Below are positions 39,966 to 49,625 of a DNA stretch of 51,180 bases, in pieces. The position numbers were made by a program, and so were the translations under genes. How positions within the stretch are numbered: position 1 is the stretch's first letter; every line of letters starts with the position of its first letter. The notes below the pieces were generated by a model. The model did not search any database. It was given only the letters and a program-made list of their open reading frames with translations, and had not been told where the DNA came from. Source of the DNA: Singulisphaera sp. (lineage in GTDB: Bacteria > Planctomycetota > Planctomycetia > Isosphaerales > Isosphaeraceae); the NCBI GenBank assembly GCA_027451445.1, contig DAIDJG010000205.1, positions 1 through 51,180 of the forward strand, given 5' to 3'.

Positions 39966-40498
39966 CGGTGAAATTTTCCTCTGTAAAGAATCGATGGGTG
40001 AGTCGGAAAAGCCAGGATCGAGGCGCATACCGCCAGCGCGGCGCCGGTTGGCGGCTACGGAATCCGCGCGGAACCGACGAACCTCGCACTCGCCGGCTGC
40101 ACGCTGGAGCGATCTCGTGGTCTGGGGAAGGAAGCGAACCCCTTCCGCCTGAGCAGATTCAGCAACTCTCGGTCCACTTCGCACCAAAAATGAAAGTTCG
40201 CTATTACAGTCAAGCTTTCGTCTGAAATTGCGTTACTGTGTTGATTTCGTTGAGTGTCGGAGAGTTTGTACCTACAAGGATTTGGGCGTCCGAAAACTAG
40301 CGTGGGAACTCGCACGGCATTCCGAGGGAAATCGCATTCCTCAATGCATTGGGCGACTCGGGGTGTTATCACGCCCGATCATGAACTGCTGGACGCCATC
40401 GCAACCCGCTCACGAATCTCGGAATAGACTTCTTGACACAAATTACTTTACGCAGCAAAGTGGACCCACACGGCAATGACCCAGAGCGGAGGGCGAGC
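39966..40498. other. 533-bp divergent gap
   Basis: The gap lies between the minus-strand LEDRVVLS gene and the plus-strand membrane gene at 40499. On the minus strand, TGTAAT near 40205 could be a -10 for the LEDRVVLS gene, but its -35 is poor. On the plus strand, TTGACA occurs at 40433-40438 without a good -10. The AT content is raised around 40185-40260. No gene or repeat was seen. Confidence 0.4.
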
Positions 40499-41338
40499 AT
40501 GGAAACGGGCGACGTGCGGGAAAAGCGTGGGGGAGGATATGGTCCGGGAGCGTGGCTGAAACAGCTCGACCGGATCCTCCGGGGCGAAGCGACCCGGATC
40601 TCCGAATTGCGACGCGGGACCATCGACGTGCCCGCAGGTGGTTTGACCACGCTGCTGGTCATCCTGGGGATGGTCTACGGCGCCTGCATGGGCTGTTTCG
40701 CCCTGTTCAAAATGGGCGGGCCAAACGCGCTCCAGCTCCTGAGCGCGATGCTCAAGGTCCCAGCCCTCTTCGGCCTGACACTCCTGGTCACGTTGCCGTC
40801 ACTCTACGTCTTCAACGCTCTCGTCGGATCACGTTTGACGCCCGCGACCGTCGTGCGGCTGCTGCTCGCGGCGCTCGCCGTGATGATCGCCGTTCTGGCG
40901 TCGCTCGGGCCGATCGTTGCATTCTTCTCGGTAAGCACGACGAGCTATTCCTTCATGGTGCTCTTGAACGTCCTCATCTTCGCGGCTTCGGGACTGCTTG
41001 GGCTCATGTTTTTGCTTCAGACCCTGCATCGGTTGAGCGTCGCGGAGTCCACTCCGCCGAGGGAGCCCGTGACGCAGCCGTCGGAGACCAACGAGGTCAT
41101 CCTGGAGCCGTTCGAGGAACCCGGGGCCCTCGATCGTCTGGACGGTCAAGTGCTCGGAAAGCACGTGAAGACCGTCTTTCGGATCTGGGTGGTCGTCTTC
41201 GGCCTGGTCGGAGCGCAGATGAGCTGGGTTCTTCGGCCGTTCATCGGCGACCCGTCGACGCCGTTCGTCTGGTTCCGGGCGCGCGAGTCGAACTTCTTCC
41301 AGGCCGTGTTTCATGCGTTCTTGAGTCTCTTCGGTTGA
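40499..41338 (+). CDS. Polytopic membrane protein, paralogue A
   Basis: The 279-aa protein has five or six helices: about residues 50-70, 80-105, 115-140, 145-170, 225-245 and a weak last one. It shares TLPSLYVFNALVGSRL and RIWVVVFGLVGAQMSWVLRPFIG (ends given) with the next gene, so the two are tandem paralogues. An acidic insert near 185-215 is unique to this copy. GGAGGG five bases upstream supports the ATG. No functional family was recognised. Confidence 0.85.
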   Translation: METGDVREKRGGGYGPGAWLKQLDRILRGEATRISELRRGTIDVPAGGLTTLLVILGMVYGACMGCFALFKMGGPNALQLLSAMLKVPALFGLTLLVTLPSLYVFNALVGSRLTPATVVRLLLAALAVMIAVLASLGPIVAFFSVSTTSYSFMVLLNVLIFAASGLLGLMFLLQTLHRLSVAESTPPREPVTQPSETNEVILEPFEEPGALDRLDGQVLGKHVKTVFRIWVVVFGLVGAQMSWVLRPFIGDPSTPFVWFRARESNFFQAVFHAFLSLFG

Positions 41339-41352
41339 TCGACGGAGGCCTC

Positions 41353-42015
41353 ATGCTTCGCCTCCTCGCGCGAACCGACGCCCTGTTGCGCGGAACGTCC
41401 ACGGGTGGGTTCCGTTCGTTGCCAGCCCTTGTGGGCACGGCCATCGTCTTCGGCCTGTTTTATGGCGCGCTGATGGGGACATTCGGCGGACTGGCGGGAC
41501 CGCGAATCTGGCAAGTCGTCTACTCGGCGACAAAGGTTCCCTTGCTCCTGTTGGCCACGTTCGGCCTGAGCTTACCGAGCTTCTTCGTCTTGAACACGCT
41601 CCTCGGCGTGCGCTCGGACTTCGGCCCCGCCGTTCGAGCGCTCTCGTCGGCACAGGCGGGACTCACGGTGATTCTCGCGTCGTTCGCACCGTTCACATTG
41701 CTCTGGTACGCCTCTTCGGCCGACTATCCGAGCGCGATCCTCTTCAATGCGGCGATGTTCGGCACCGCGAGCTTCAGTGCCCAGGTCTTGCTGCGCCGGG
41801 GGTATCGACCGCTCATTGATCGCAATGCGAAACATCGCTGGCTGCTGCGAATCTGGCTGGTGATCTACGCCTTCGTCGGCATTCAGATGGGTTGGCTGCT
41901 CCGGCCGTTCATCGGGGCGCCGGAGCAGCCGGTTCAGTTCTTTCGAGTCGGGTCGTGGGATAACGCCTACGTGATCGTGGTCAAAATGATCTGGAACGTC
42001 CTGTCACGAGGATAG
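41353..42015 (+). CDS. Polytopic membrane protein, paralogue B
   Basis: The 220-aa protein is a shorter relative of the preceding gene, 14 bases downstream. It keeps SLPSFFVLNTLLGVRSDFGPAV in the middle and LRIWLVIYAFVGIQMGWLLRPFIGAP near the C-terminus, quoted by ends. The helix pattern (about five) is the same but the acidic insert is missing. GGAGG five bases upstream supports the ATG. The pair probably forms a heteromeric membrane complex (inference). It is convergent with the RNA methyltransferase gene. Confidence 0.85.
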   Translation: MLRLLARTDALLRGTSTGGFRSLPALVGTAIVFGLFYGALMGTFGGLAGPRIWQVVYSATKVPLLLLATFGLSLPSFFVLNTLLGVRSDFGPAVRALSSAQAGLTVILASFAPFTLLWYASSADYPSAILFNAAMFGTASFSAQVLLRRGYRPLIDRNAKHRWLLRIWLVIYAFVGIQMGWLLRPFIGAPEQPVQFFRVGSWDNAYVIVVKMIWNVLSRG

Positions 42016-42050
42016 GGCTTCGTCGCCCGACCACTGCAAGCAATGGTTTC

Positions 42051-42914
42051 TCAATGGCGTTTCCCATCCATGGGCTGGCCCGCACGAGTGCGGGCCAAGC
42101 GCGCTCGGTAAACTTCGTAAAGAAGCACACTCCCCGCGACGGCAAGGTTGAGCGAATCGGACTCGCCCGCCATGGGTATGCGCACGAGGTAATGACACAG
42201 GTCACGCTGAACGGGTGAAAGTCCACGCCGCTCTTCGCCTAGAAACACCACGGTAGGGCGGGGAAAGTGGAATCGCTCGAGCGCAAAGACTCCGTCTGGC
42301 GATGCCCCAACGGCCTGACAACGATGTCGACGAAGCCAGTTGCGCAGACCCACATCATTCGTACGAACGAACGTTTGCCGAAACAACGAACCCATCGAGG
42401 CGCGAACGACCGCCGGATCGAACGGATCGACGTGAGGACTCGCCAGAATGAACCCCGCGCCGCCAAACGCTTCGGACGTACGTACCAGACTGCCAAGGTT
42501 CCCCGCCGAGCGAATGGCGTCGACGACAATCCAACACAACCCTGCGCGAGGTGAGACGCCATGCAGCGACGACCAGCGCTGCGTGATGATCGCACCGACG
42601 CCGGATGCGTGCTCCGTTCGCGACACGCGCCGAAATGCCTCGGGCGAGACCAGGAAGGTGGGTGTACCCAATCGGCGCTGTTCGCGCACGAGCCTGCGAG
42701 CGATGGGAACTTTGAGGAGGGGTTCGCTGTGAAGCACGGCGTTGATGTGCCAGCCGTTTTCGACGGCCGCAACGATGTTTCTCACACCTTCCGCGAAGAA
42801 TGTGCGGGAGCGGTCGCGGTGGGGGCGATCGGATTGGAGACGGTGGATCTCGTCGAGGACGGCGTCGGAGACAGCAGGATCATGAACGGCGGGAGTGTTT
42901 GAGTCATCAAGCAT
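42051..42914 (-). CDS. SpoU/TrmH-family RNA 2'-O-methyltransferase
   Basis: The 287-aa protein has an N-terminal substrate-binding part (FFAEGVRNIVAAVENGWHINAVL) and a C-terminal SPOUT fold. Its knot motifs are DAIRSAGNLGSLVRTSEAFG, VVFLGEERRGLSPVQ and IPMAGESDSLNLAVAGSVLLYEVYR, quoted by their key residues. It methylates rRNA or tRNA ribose; the exact target is unknown. The ATG at 42914 sits unusually close to AAGGAG, and an in-frame TTG at 42947 is an alternative. A GGCCCGCAC/GTGCGGGCC hairpin (42078-42097) lies inside the 3' end of the gene. Confidence 0.92.
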   Translation of the reverse strand: MLDDSNTPAVHDPAVSDAVLDEIHRLQSDRPHRDRSRTFFAEGVRNIVAAVENGWHINAVLHSEPLLKVPIARRLVREQRRLGTPTFLVSPEAFRRVSRTEHASGVGAIITQRWSSLHGVSPRAGLCWIVVDAIRSAGNLGSLVRTSEAFGGAGFILASPHVDPFDPAVVRASMGSLFRQTFVRTNDVGLRNWLRRHRCQAVGASPDGVFALERFHFPRPTVVFLGEERRGLSPVQRDLCHYLVRIPMAGESDSLNLAVAGSVLLYEVYRARLARTRAGQPMDGKRH

Positions 42915-43051
42915 TCTCCTTCTTGGTGAGCCTACTGGCTCGGTCAAGGAATGATGGAGCGGTCAACGGATCGGTTTCGCTCACGGCAGACATTTTGAGG
43001 TGTGAAGACGCGATTCCGCGCAATGTAATCGGTCAGCGCCGTGCTCGACAA

Positions 43052-43165
43052 GAGCCGCCGGGGCCGGTTCCAGGGCCGTTTCATTCTTGGTATCGGATCG
43101 TCTACGGAGGCCGCAGGCTTTGGACGAACGGCTTCCGATGCGAGAACGAAACGGCCCTGGCGGCT
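43052..43165. repeat. Long imperfect hairpin between the methyltransferase and GluQ-RS genes
   Basis: GAGCCGCC (43052-43059) and CCAGGGCCGTTTCATT (43070-43085) pair with AACGAAACGGCCCTGG (43144-43159) and GGCGGCTC (43158-43165). There is a ten-base insert on the left side and one mismatch. Inner sequences (TATCGGA and TCCGATG) continue the inverted symmetry. It occupies the centre of the 299-bp gap, which has no gene. Confidence 0.75.
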
Positions 43166-43213
43166 CGTTCACTTTTGAGCCAGACCGGGCTCCCTGGATG
43201 TCGGAGACACTTT

Positions 43214-44185
43214 CTATCCTGCGAGACTCGCCAGCGTTCCCGGTTCTACGACCCACGGCCCCTTCGGCACCGTCGACAGATCAAATCGCCCGATCCAGTC
43301 ACGCGGCGTGCTCGCCACAATCGCGTCCGTCCAGCCGCACGAATGCGCCAGCCATCCCACGAGCTTGCGCGGGTCGAGGCCGGATTCTCGCAGCGTCGCG
43401 AGCTTGATTGACCCATCTCGCTTCGCCAGCCGGCGGCCGTCGGGGCCGATCGCCAGGGGCACATGCGCGAAACGGGGGACCACCCAGCCCAAGGCACGAT
43501 ACAAGAGAATCTGGCGGGGCGTGCTCGGGACAAGGTCGTCCCCGCGGATCACCTGGTTCACGCCCATGGCCGCATCGTCCGCAACGACCGCAAGCTGATA
43601 GGCCGGCCCTGCCTGGGGCCGCCCCACGAGGAAATCGCCCCCGAGTCGCGACGGGTCGAGCACCGTCGGACCCATAAACCAATCGTCCCATTCCACCTCG
43701 CCCGTCGGCACGCGAAACCGCCACGCAAACGGCCGGTCCAGCCCCAATGCATCGGCGGCGGTGCGATGGGCACAGGTGCCAGGGTAAACGGGGCCTTCGT
43801 CCTCGGCATGAGGCGCGGCAGCGGCACGTTCGATCTCCGCCCGAGTGCACGTGCAGGGGTAGACCAGCTCGGTGCGTTTCAGCCGCTCCAGGGCGGCTTC
43901 ATACACTCCCAATCGCTCCGATTGAATGTAAGGCCCGGAAGGACCAACCACGTCCGGCCCTTCGTCCCAGTCGAGGCCCAGCCAGCGCAGGTCGGTCAGG
44001 GCACCCGCCTTGGCCTCAGCGCGAACCCGAGAGGTGTCGAGATCCTCAATCCGGAGGAGGATCCGTCCGCCGGCATGCCGGGCGGCCAACCACGCCAGGA
44101 GAAACGTCCGCGCGTGCCCAAGATGCAGTCCTCCCGTGGGCGAGGGGGCGAGGCGGCCGACGACGGGCGGTGAAGCGTGGCTCAA
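43214..44185 (-). CDS. gluQ: Glutamyl-Q tRNA(Asp) synthetase
   Basis: The 323-aa protein is a truncated glutamyl-tRNA synthetase paralogue without an anticodon-binding domain. It has GRLAPSPTGGLHLGHARTFL (HIGH-type motif) and the zinc site CTCTRAEI...YPGTCAH (Cys, Cys, Tyr and Cys pattern). YQLAVVADDAAMGVNQVIRGDDL and the KMSKS-type LAKRDGS follow. It attaches glutamate to queuosine in tRNA(Asp). Length is slightly above the usual ~300. The gene diverges from prfB with 139 bases between starts. Confidence 0.93.
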   Translation of the reverse strand: MSHASPPVVGRLAPSPTGGLHLGHARTFLLAWLAARHAGGRILLRIEDLDTSRVRAEAKAGALTDLRWLGLDWDEGPDVVGPSGPYIQSERLGVYEAALERLKRTELVYPCTCTRAEIERAAAAPHAEDEGPVYPGTCAHRTAADALGLDRPFAWRFRVPTGEVEWDDWFMGPTVLDPSRLGGDFLVGRPQAGPAYQLAVVADDAAMGVNQVIRGDDLVPSTPRQILLYRALGWVVPRFAHVPLAIGPDGRRLAKRDGSIKLATLRESGLDPRKLVGWLAHSCGWTDAIVASTPRDWIGRFDLSTVPKGPWVVEPGTLASLAG

Positions 44186-44324
44186 AGGGCGAGACCCTCA
44201 CAAGGGCGTCTGGACTGGTCGCCGAACAGGGAATCGTGTTTAATCGTAATTCAGGTACCGGGCCGCGCCTTTGCGCTGGCCCGTTCCATTCTACAAGGTC
44301 GGCATTCGTCGAGGAGCGTGCGTC

Positions 44325-45453
44325 GTGGACAGCGAGCTGAAGCGGCAGGCGAAGAGCGTGATCGATCGGATCGTTCAACTCCGAGACTCTCTTTGACTTG
44401 GGCGACAAAGAAGCGCGCCGCGCCGAGCTCGATCAGGAAATGAACAGCCCCACCTTCTGGAACGACCAGGAGAAGGCAAAAGCGATCATCCAGGAACTCA
44501 AGACGCTCAACGCCGTCCTCAAACCGTTCGAGGAGCTCGGCCGCCAGGGCGACGACCTCGAGGCCTCCATCGAGCTGGCGGAGGAAGACGGCAGCAACGA
44601 CTTCGACGACGACATCCGCCTGGCTGCTGACAAGGCGCTCAAGGACTTCGAGTCGTTCGAGCTAAGGTCGATGCTCAGCGGGCCGAACGACCACTGCAAC
44701 GCGTACATCACGATCCACGCCGGGGCAGGGGGGACCGAAGCCTGCGACTGGGCCGAGATGCTCCTCCGCATGTATCTGATGTGGGCCGAGTCGAAGGGAT
44801 ACGGCACCCAGATCACCGACCGTGAAGACGGCGGTGCAGCCGGCATCCAGGAAGCCACGATCCACATCAAGGGCGAGAACGTCTACGGGTACCTCAAGGG
44901 CGAAACCGGCGTCCACCGACTCGTCCGAATCAGTCCGTACGACGCCAACGCGCGCCGGCAGACGTCGTTCGCTTCCGTGGACGTGCTCCCCGAGATTGAT
45001 GATACGATCGACATCGTCCTGCGCGACGATGAACTGAAACGCGACGTCTTCCGTTGCGGCGGGCCGGGCGGCCAGCACCAGAACAAAACGGAGTCGGGCG
45101 TACGGTTCACGCACATTCCGACAGGCGTCGCCGCTGAGTCGCGTAGCGAACGCTCGCAGCACAAGAACAGCGCCAACGCGTTGGCCCTGCTCAAGTCGAA
45201 GCTGATCCGATTGGAAGAAGAAAAGCGCGAGGCCGACTTCGCCAAGAAGTACGACGACAAGGGCGAAATCTCCTTCGGCAGCCAGATCCGTTCGTACGTC
45301 CTCCAGCCGTACCAGCTTGTCAAGGACACGCGGACGAGCTTCGAGTCGACCAACCCCCGCAACGTCCTCGACGGCCAGATCGACGGGTTCATCGAGTCGT
45401 GGCTGCGCATGAGGTTGTCGAAGGGTGAGAGCGATGGGTCCGCTCGAAATTAA
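44325..45453 (+). CDS. prfB: Peptide chain release factor 2, programmed +1 frameshift
   Basis: Translation starts at GTG 44325, with GAGGAG eight bases upstream, and reads 23 codons (MDSELKRQAKSVIDRIVQL...). It meets CTT TGA C at 44391-44397, where a +1 shift continues to DLGDKEARRAEL in the main frame. RF2 reads UGA and UAA. The main frame has the catalytic GGPGGQHQNKTESGVR and a codon-recognition region around ISPYDANARRQTSFASV. SPF-type selectivity is not clearly seen by eye. The usual SD-like AGGGGG before the slip site is absent. Total product is about 375 residues. The last bases overlap the next gene. Confidence 0.95.
44391..44397 (+). promoter_or_regulatory. prfB frameshift site CTTTGAC
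   Basis: The in-frame TGA (44394-44396) after CTT, followed by C, is the classical slippery site that lets low RF2 levels raise RF2 synthesis. Upstream is CTCCGAGACTCT, with no strong anti-SD complement. The site itself fits the known mechanism. Confidence 0.93.
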
Positions 45454-46147
45454 CTACGAGGAGGCCGACGACCGCATCGGGCTGCGCGGTCCCGGCCTCC
45501 GCGTCACCTTTCGGCGCCAGGGCGTGCGTTGGGATCATGCACTGACGATCGGGCCTTCCGACTCCCGACAGTTCCAGCCTGCGGCGCACTCGATCGAGAC
45601 GGACCCGAACGATTTCAGTCCACAACGAATCCTCAGCCCCGCGTACCAGGAGCTTCAGCGCCACACCGATTCCAAAGCGCGCTGTCTTCTCTTAACGGGA
45701 CAGGCGACTCCGCACCACTTCTCCGCGGTTGTGACCGTTCGGTCGATCCCGGGTTGTGTTGTAGCCGTCTGGGACGTCGCCGACCGCTGCCGTGCTCCCT
45801 TGGAGGTACTCGCAGCGACCTACCTCGTACCGTTCGGCGGCAGTGACCTCGTCGACGCCAGCTCCGATCGCGTGGTCTGGGGAGGCGACGGTCTCGGCCA
45901 AGGGCGGCTCGAATTCGTGGCTGATGTTGAGGGATCCGTCGTCCTGGCCGAAGCGGGACGATGTGCCTCGCGCGTGCAGGTCCTGGCCCGGGTCGACCCT
46001 GCAACGCACACCCAGCGCCTGGCGTACCGATGGCTCTGGACGCCGGAGGCGCCGAGCCGATCAAGCTCCAGAGTGGCAACCGCCTTCGATCAAAGCGGGG
46101 CTCAAGTAGGCTACAAAAAACTTCCCGAATCCGAATTCGACGCGTAA
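45434..46147 (+). CDS. Unrecognised protein overlapping prfB
   Basis: The 237-aa product ([21 protein letters not shown]...) overlaps the prfB end by 20 bases and precedes glyA, so it is probably co-translated with prfB. It looks soluble with many strands, including [40 protein letters not shown] and [19 protein letters not shown] (ends given). No motif was recognised. A GTG start at 45425 is also possible, with AAGGG nearby. I consider it real because the codon use and length look coding and the packing is tight. Confidence 0.75.
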   Translation: MGPLEINYEEADDRIGLRGPGLRVTFRRQGVRWDHALTIGPSDSRQFQPAAHSIETDPNDFSPQRILSPAYQELQRHTDSKARCLLLTGQATPHHFSAVVTVRSIPGCVVAVWDVADRCRAPLEVLAATYLVPFGGSDLVDASSDRVVWGGDGLGQGRLEFVADVEGSVVLAEAGRCASRVQVLARVDPATHTQRLAYRWLWTPEAPSRSSSRVATAFDQSGAQVGYKKLPESEFDA

Positions 46148-46170
46148 ACCTCACACAAGGAAACATGCTG

Positions 46171-47442
46171 ATGGACCTTCTTCGCGATCATGACCCCGAA
46201 GTTTTCGCAGCCATTACCGCCGAGGAGCACCGTCAGCGAGACGACCTGGAGCTGATCGCTTCGGAGAACTACACGAGCGCAGCGGTCATGGAAGCCGTCG
46301 GCTCCGTGCTGACGAACAAGTACGCCGAAGGGCTCCCCGGTAAGCGTTATTACGGCGGCTGCCAGTTCGTCGACAAGGCCGAGCAACTCGCGATCGATCG
46401 CGCCAAGGCACTGTTCGGAGCCGAGCACGCGAACGTCCAGCCGCATTCGGGTGCGTCGGCGAACCAGGCCGTCTATTTCGCCGCGTTGGAAGTCGGCGAT
46501 CCCGTCCTGGCGATGGACCTGGCCCAGGGCGGCCACCTGACGCACGGCATGAAGCTCAACTATTCGGGCCGCTGGTTCCCGACCATCGGCTACGGCGTCG
46601 ACCCGAAGACCGAGCGCATCGATTACGACCGGCTCGTCGCGCTGGCGAGGGAGCACAAACCCAAGCTCATCCTTGCGGGAGCGAGTGCTTACGCGCGGAT
46701 CATCGATTTCGGGCGTATCGCCGAGGTCGCGCGCGAGATCGGCGCCGTCTTCTTCGTCGATATGGCGCATATCGCAGGCCTGGTAGCGGCGGGCGAGCAT
46801 CCCAGCCCACTCCCACTCGCCGACTTCGTCTCGACCACCACCCATAAGACCCTGCGCGGGCCTCGCGGCGGTATCGTGCTCTGCAAGAAGGACTGGGGCA
46901 AGAAGCTCGACTCTGCGGTCTTCCCCGGCCTGCAAGGCGGCCCGCTCATGCACGTGATCGCCGGCAAGGCGGTCTGCCTCGGCGAGGCGCTGCGGCCTGA
47001 GTTCAAGGACTACGGCCGCCAGGTCGTCGCCAACGCGAAAACGCTCGCCGAAGAGCTGATTCGGGCGGGCTTCCGCCTGATCTCCGGCGGAACCGACAAT
47101 CACCTCGTATTGATCGACATGACGTCGAAGGGACTCACGGGCAAGATCGCCGAGGCCGCGCTGGGGCGGGCGGGGATCACCGTGAACAAGAACCTGATCC
47201 CGTTCGATACGCGCAAGCCGATGGATCCGAGCGGCATCCGTATGGGAACGCCGGCCCTGACCACGCGCGGAATGAAGGAAGACGCCATTCGCCAGGTCGT
47301 GGCGTGGATCGTCGAAGTGCTCGCTGCGCCGGATGATGCGAGTGTGGCCGACCGGGTCCGTGAGGCCATTCGCGAGTTCGCGCGCGATTACCCCGTTCCG
47401 GCCGACGCCGCGAGCGTCGCCGCGCCGGGCCGCACCCGGTAA
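46171..47442 (+). CDS. glyA: Serine hydroxymethyltransferase
   Basis: The 423-aa enzyme interconverts serine and glycine with tetrahydrofolate. Features are [64 protein letters not shown] and the PLP Lys in [43 protein letters not shown] (ends) follows near the C-terminus. The ATG at 46171 is preferred because AAGGA is nine bases upstream; an ATG two codons earlier (46165) is only three bases from it. Its last 55 bases overlap, tail to tail, the convergent membrane-protein gene. Confidence 0.96.
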   Translation: MDLLRDHDPEVFAAITAEEHRQRDDLELIASENYTSAAVMEAVGSVLTNKYAEGLPGKRYYGGCQFVDKAEQLAIDRAKALFGAEHANVQPHSGASANQAVYFAALEVGDPVLAMDLAQGGHLTHGMKLNYSGRWFPTIGYGVDPKTERIDYDRLVALAREHKPKLILAGASAYARIIDFGRIAEVAREIGAVFFVDMAHIAGLVAAGEHPSPLPLADFVSTTTHKTLRGPRGGIVLCKKDWGKKLDSAVFPGLQGGPLMHVIAGKAVCLGEALRPEFKDYGRQVVANAKTLAEELIRAGFRLISGGTDNHLVLIDMTSKGLTGKIAEAALGRAGITVNKNLIPFDTRKPMDPSGIRMGTPALTTRGMKEDAIRQVVAWIVEVLAAPDDASVADRVREAIREFARDYPVPADAASVAAPGRTR

Positions 47443-49535
47443 ACTCCGTACCGGCCCTCGACGTGCAACAGTTCGAGAGGCCCTGTTGGGCTGGCTTGTT
47501 TGGGGGGCGCGGCAATGACGTAGTCCGCGCCCTGGCGCCGCGCGAGGGCCGCGCGCTCGGTGTCGCTGAGGGCCTGGTAGCGCTGCTCCAGGCCGTGTCG
47601 GTCGTTTTGATAGGACCGCACAAAGGCGGCCGGGGTGGAGTGGTCGCCGACGTGGTCCTGAAACCGTCGGAACCAGTCGCCGAGTCCCGCCGCCGTGTAG
47701 GGGCTCGCCGCTCGGTTGAAGGCGACGCTCCGCAGCGACCAGAGCCGAAACGTCTTGGGCCCCGGCGGTCCGACAAAACGGGCGTCGCGCGGGGTATGCT
47801 CCCGGCACCACACGGCGAGGCGCTCGATGTCGTCGACGGGCGTCGCGGTAAACCGGCAGCGCTCGACGAGGGCGACCTGCCAAGGCGAAGCGTGGCCGCG
47901 TTCAACGCGTGCAGTAAGTGCAAGCGACAAGGCCGGAAGCGCCCACGCCGCCAGCAGGGCGGCGACCACGCGCCGCCGATTCCAATTCGGTCGGGTGGGC
48001 ACGGCCCACCGGATTTGATCTGAAGTAGCGGGCCGTAACCGCGTTAGGACGTGCTGCAACGCTCGGCTCGCGATGACTGCGGCTGTCGCGACGAACAACG
48101 GTATGTGGCCCGATTCGGTATCGTGTCGGGAAAGGAACCACAACCCGGCGCCGAGGGTTGCGACTACGACGATAAGCCGGCCCCATGCTGGGAGAGCGTC
48201 GGCGACCGTCTGCTCCCCACCCCCCCTAACCCCCCCTTCCCAAGGGGGGGAGTTTTTTGATGACGGAGCGCTTCTTAATTCCCCCCCTTGGAAAGGGGGG
48301 GTTAGGGGGGGTAAGCAGAGGGCTACGCCAACGGAGAACGCCCAGTCCGCAACGCGATCGACGACAGCAACCGCCGCATCAAAAAGCGTCGCCACCACAA
48401 ACGCCCAATCTCCCGCGAGTCCCACACCCAGCAGCGCCACGCGCACCCGGTCGATCAGCCGGCCGCTTCGCCACAGCGACACCAAACGGCCGCTCGCCAG
48501 GACGAGCGCGACTCCACGCGCCACCGTCGCGAGCCGGAACGGCTGAAACAACGTGAATCGCAAGTCGCGCACAACTTCGACCGCCACCCAGGACACACCC
48601 AAGGCGGCGAGAATCACGACCAGCACCGCCGCAAGCCGCACCTGTGCTCCCCCCGAGGGATCATCGCGGCTCCGTTCCATCCACCCGAGCCCCGCCAGCA
48701 CTAGGTAACACCCCCACGCAAGCCATTGTGGCAGTCGCCAGAGATGCGGAACCATGTGCTGCGGCCCCTGAAGCTCGACGCTCAGGAGACGAAAATCCTC
48801 CGCAGGCAACCCGTCCAGCAGATTCCCGCCCTGACCCATGTTCAGCACGAGCCCCGGCAGAAGCGCAACCCCAAGCCAGACAAGCCCCCCGATCAATCCG
48901 CGAACCCCGAACGTCCCGCCGCGTGCGTTCGCGAACCACACAACCCAGCTCGCCCCCAACACCGTCGCGAGTTGAAGCCCCAACGAAGGATGAATCAGCG
49001 TCGCGAGCCCTAGACATACCGGGCCAACCACTGCCCCACGCCAGGGCCGCTCCACCGCGACTGCGAGCGCAACCCAAGCCAGCGCAAACGCCATCAACCG
49101 ATCGAGGAGCATAGCCTCGAACAGGTGATTCGTTCCCACATTCCCCGCCTTGGCGATCAACACACACCCAATCGCGGCGAGCCCCGCGAGCGAACCGCCC
49201 TCAGGCCAAACCGCGCGTGCCAGCCGATCCACGCCCCAGACCGTACCCAGAAACGTCAACGCGAACAGTGCAAACAGCCCCGCCGACAGTCCTGCGGGCC
49301 GTGAGACCCAGTCCAGTAGCGTCAAGGAACCGACGTGCGGGTTGAAACGATCGAAGGCCCGGACGAACGGGTCATTCTCGAAGATCGTCGGGTCCTGTTG
49401 ATGGATCAGCAGCGGCAGACGGTAGGCGTGGTCGCCATCGCGGCTGTGATATCCGCGCAAGGTGAGATATAGACCGAAGATCAGGATATAGAGCAAGACA
49501 CGTGGGAGCGGGCGGGCAGGCGTCGACTCGTCCAT
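47388..49535 (-). CDS. Polytopic membrane protein with a repeat-derived insert
   Basis: The 715-aa protein has about ten helices, then a soluble C-terminal domain from about residue 540 ([26 protein letters not shown]). The overall plan resembles GT-C-type or DUF6798-like membrane proteins of planctomycetes. I am not sure of the family. Near residues 408-440 the chain reads [12 protein letters not shown]...[13 protein letters not shown]. This is the translation of the palindromic repeat pair at 48215-48312, sitting in a loop between two helices. The start at 49535 is followed by a helix at about 12-28. Its 3' end overlaps glyA by 55 bases. Confidence 0.8.
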   Translation of the reverse strand: MDESTPARPLPRVLLYILIFGLYLTLRGYHSRDGDHAYRLPLLIHQQDPTIFENDPFVRAFDRFNPHVGSLTLLDWVSRPAGLSAGLFALFALTFLGTVWGVDRLARAVWPEGGSLAGLAAIGCVLIAKAGNVGTNHLFEAMLLDRLMAFALAWVALAVAVERPWRGAVVGPVCLGLATLIHPSLGLQLATVLGASWVVWFANARGGTFGVRGLIGGLVWLGVALLPGLVLNMGQGGNLLDGLPAEDFRLLSVELQGPQHMVPHLWRLPQWLAWGCYLVLAGLGWMERSRDDPSGGAQVRLAAVLVVILAALGVSWVAVEVVRDLRFTLFQPFRLATVARGVALVLASGRLVSLWRSGRLIDRVRVALLGVGLAGDWAFVVATLFDAAVAVVDRVADWAFSVGVALCLPPLTPPFQGGELRSAPSSKNSPPWEGGVRGGGEQTVADALPAWGRLIVVVATLGAGLWFLSRHDTESGHIPLFVATAAVIASRALQHVLTRLRPATSDQIRWAVPTRPNWNRRRVVAALLAAWALPALSLALTARVERGHASPWQVALVERCRFTATPVDDIERLAVWCREHTPRDARFVGPPGPKTFRLWSLRSVAFNRAASPYTAAGLGDWFRRFQDHVGDHSTPAAFVRSYQNDRHGLEQRYQALSDTERAALARRQGADYVIAAPPKQASPTGPLELLHVEGRYGVYRVRPGAATLAASAGTG
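48215..48312. repeat. Family B inverted pair inside a coding sequence
   Basis: The first unit 48215-48254 (CCCCACCCCCCCTAACCCCC...GAGTT) and the second unit 48278-48312 (AATTCCCCCCCTTGGAAAGG...) are inverted with a 23-nt spacer. The order of units is the reverse of that at 15256-15428: here the CCCCACC ends point outward. The minus-strand frame stays open through both units. Confidence 0.92.
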
Positions 49536-49625
49536 GGGCGCAGTTCCCTTGGGTGCCCTCAGCCGGCATGAAGTGCCTTGTGCTGAGGGTCAACGCGGGG
49601 AGTTTGCCGCGATTGGTACAAGCGG

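Noticed and set aside
42078-42097. Hairpin GGCCCGCAC/GTGCGGGCC as a terminator for the tandem membrane genes
   Set aside because: It lies inside the 3' coding end of the convergent methyltransferase gene and has no T-run. It is noted only within that gene entry.
46111-47883. 590-residue open frame on the minus strand opposite glyA
   Set aside because: It lies antisense to a fully supported glyA, and its translation is Arg/His-rich without motifs. It is a shadow of high-G+C codon use.
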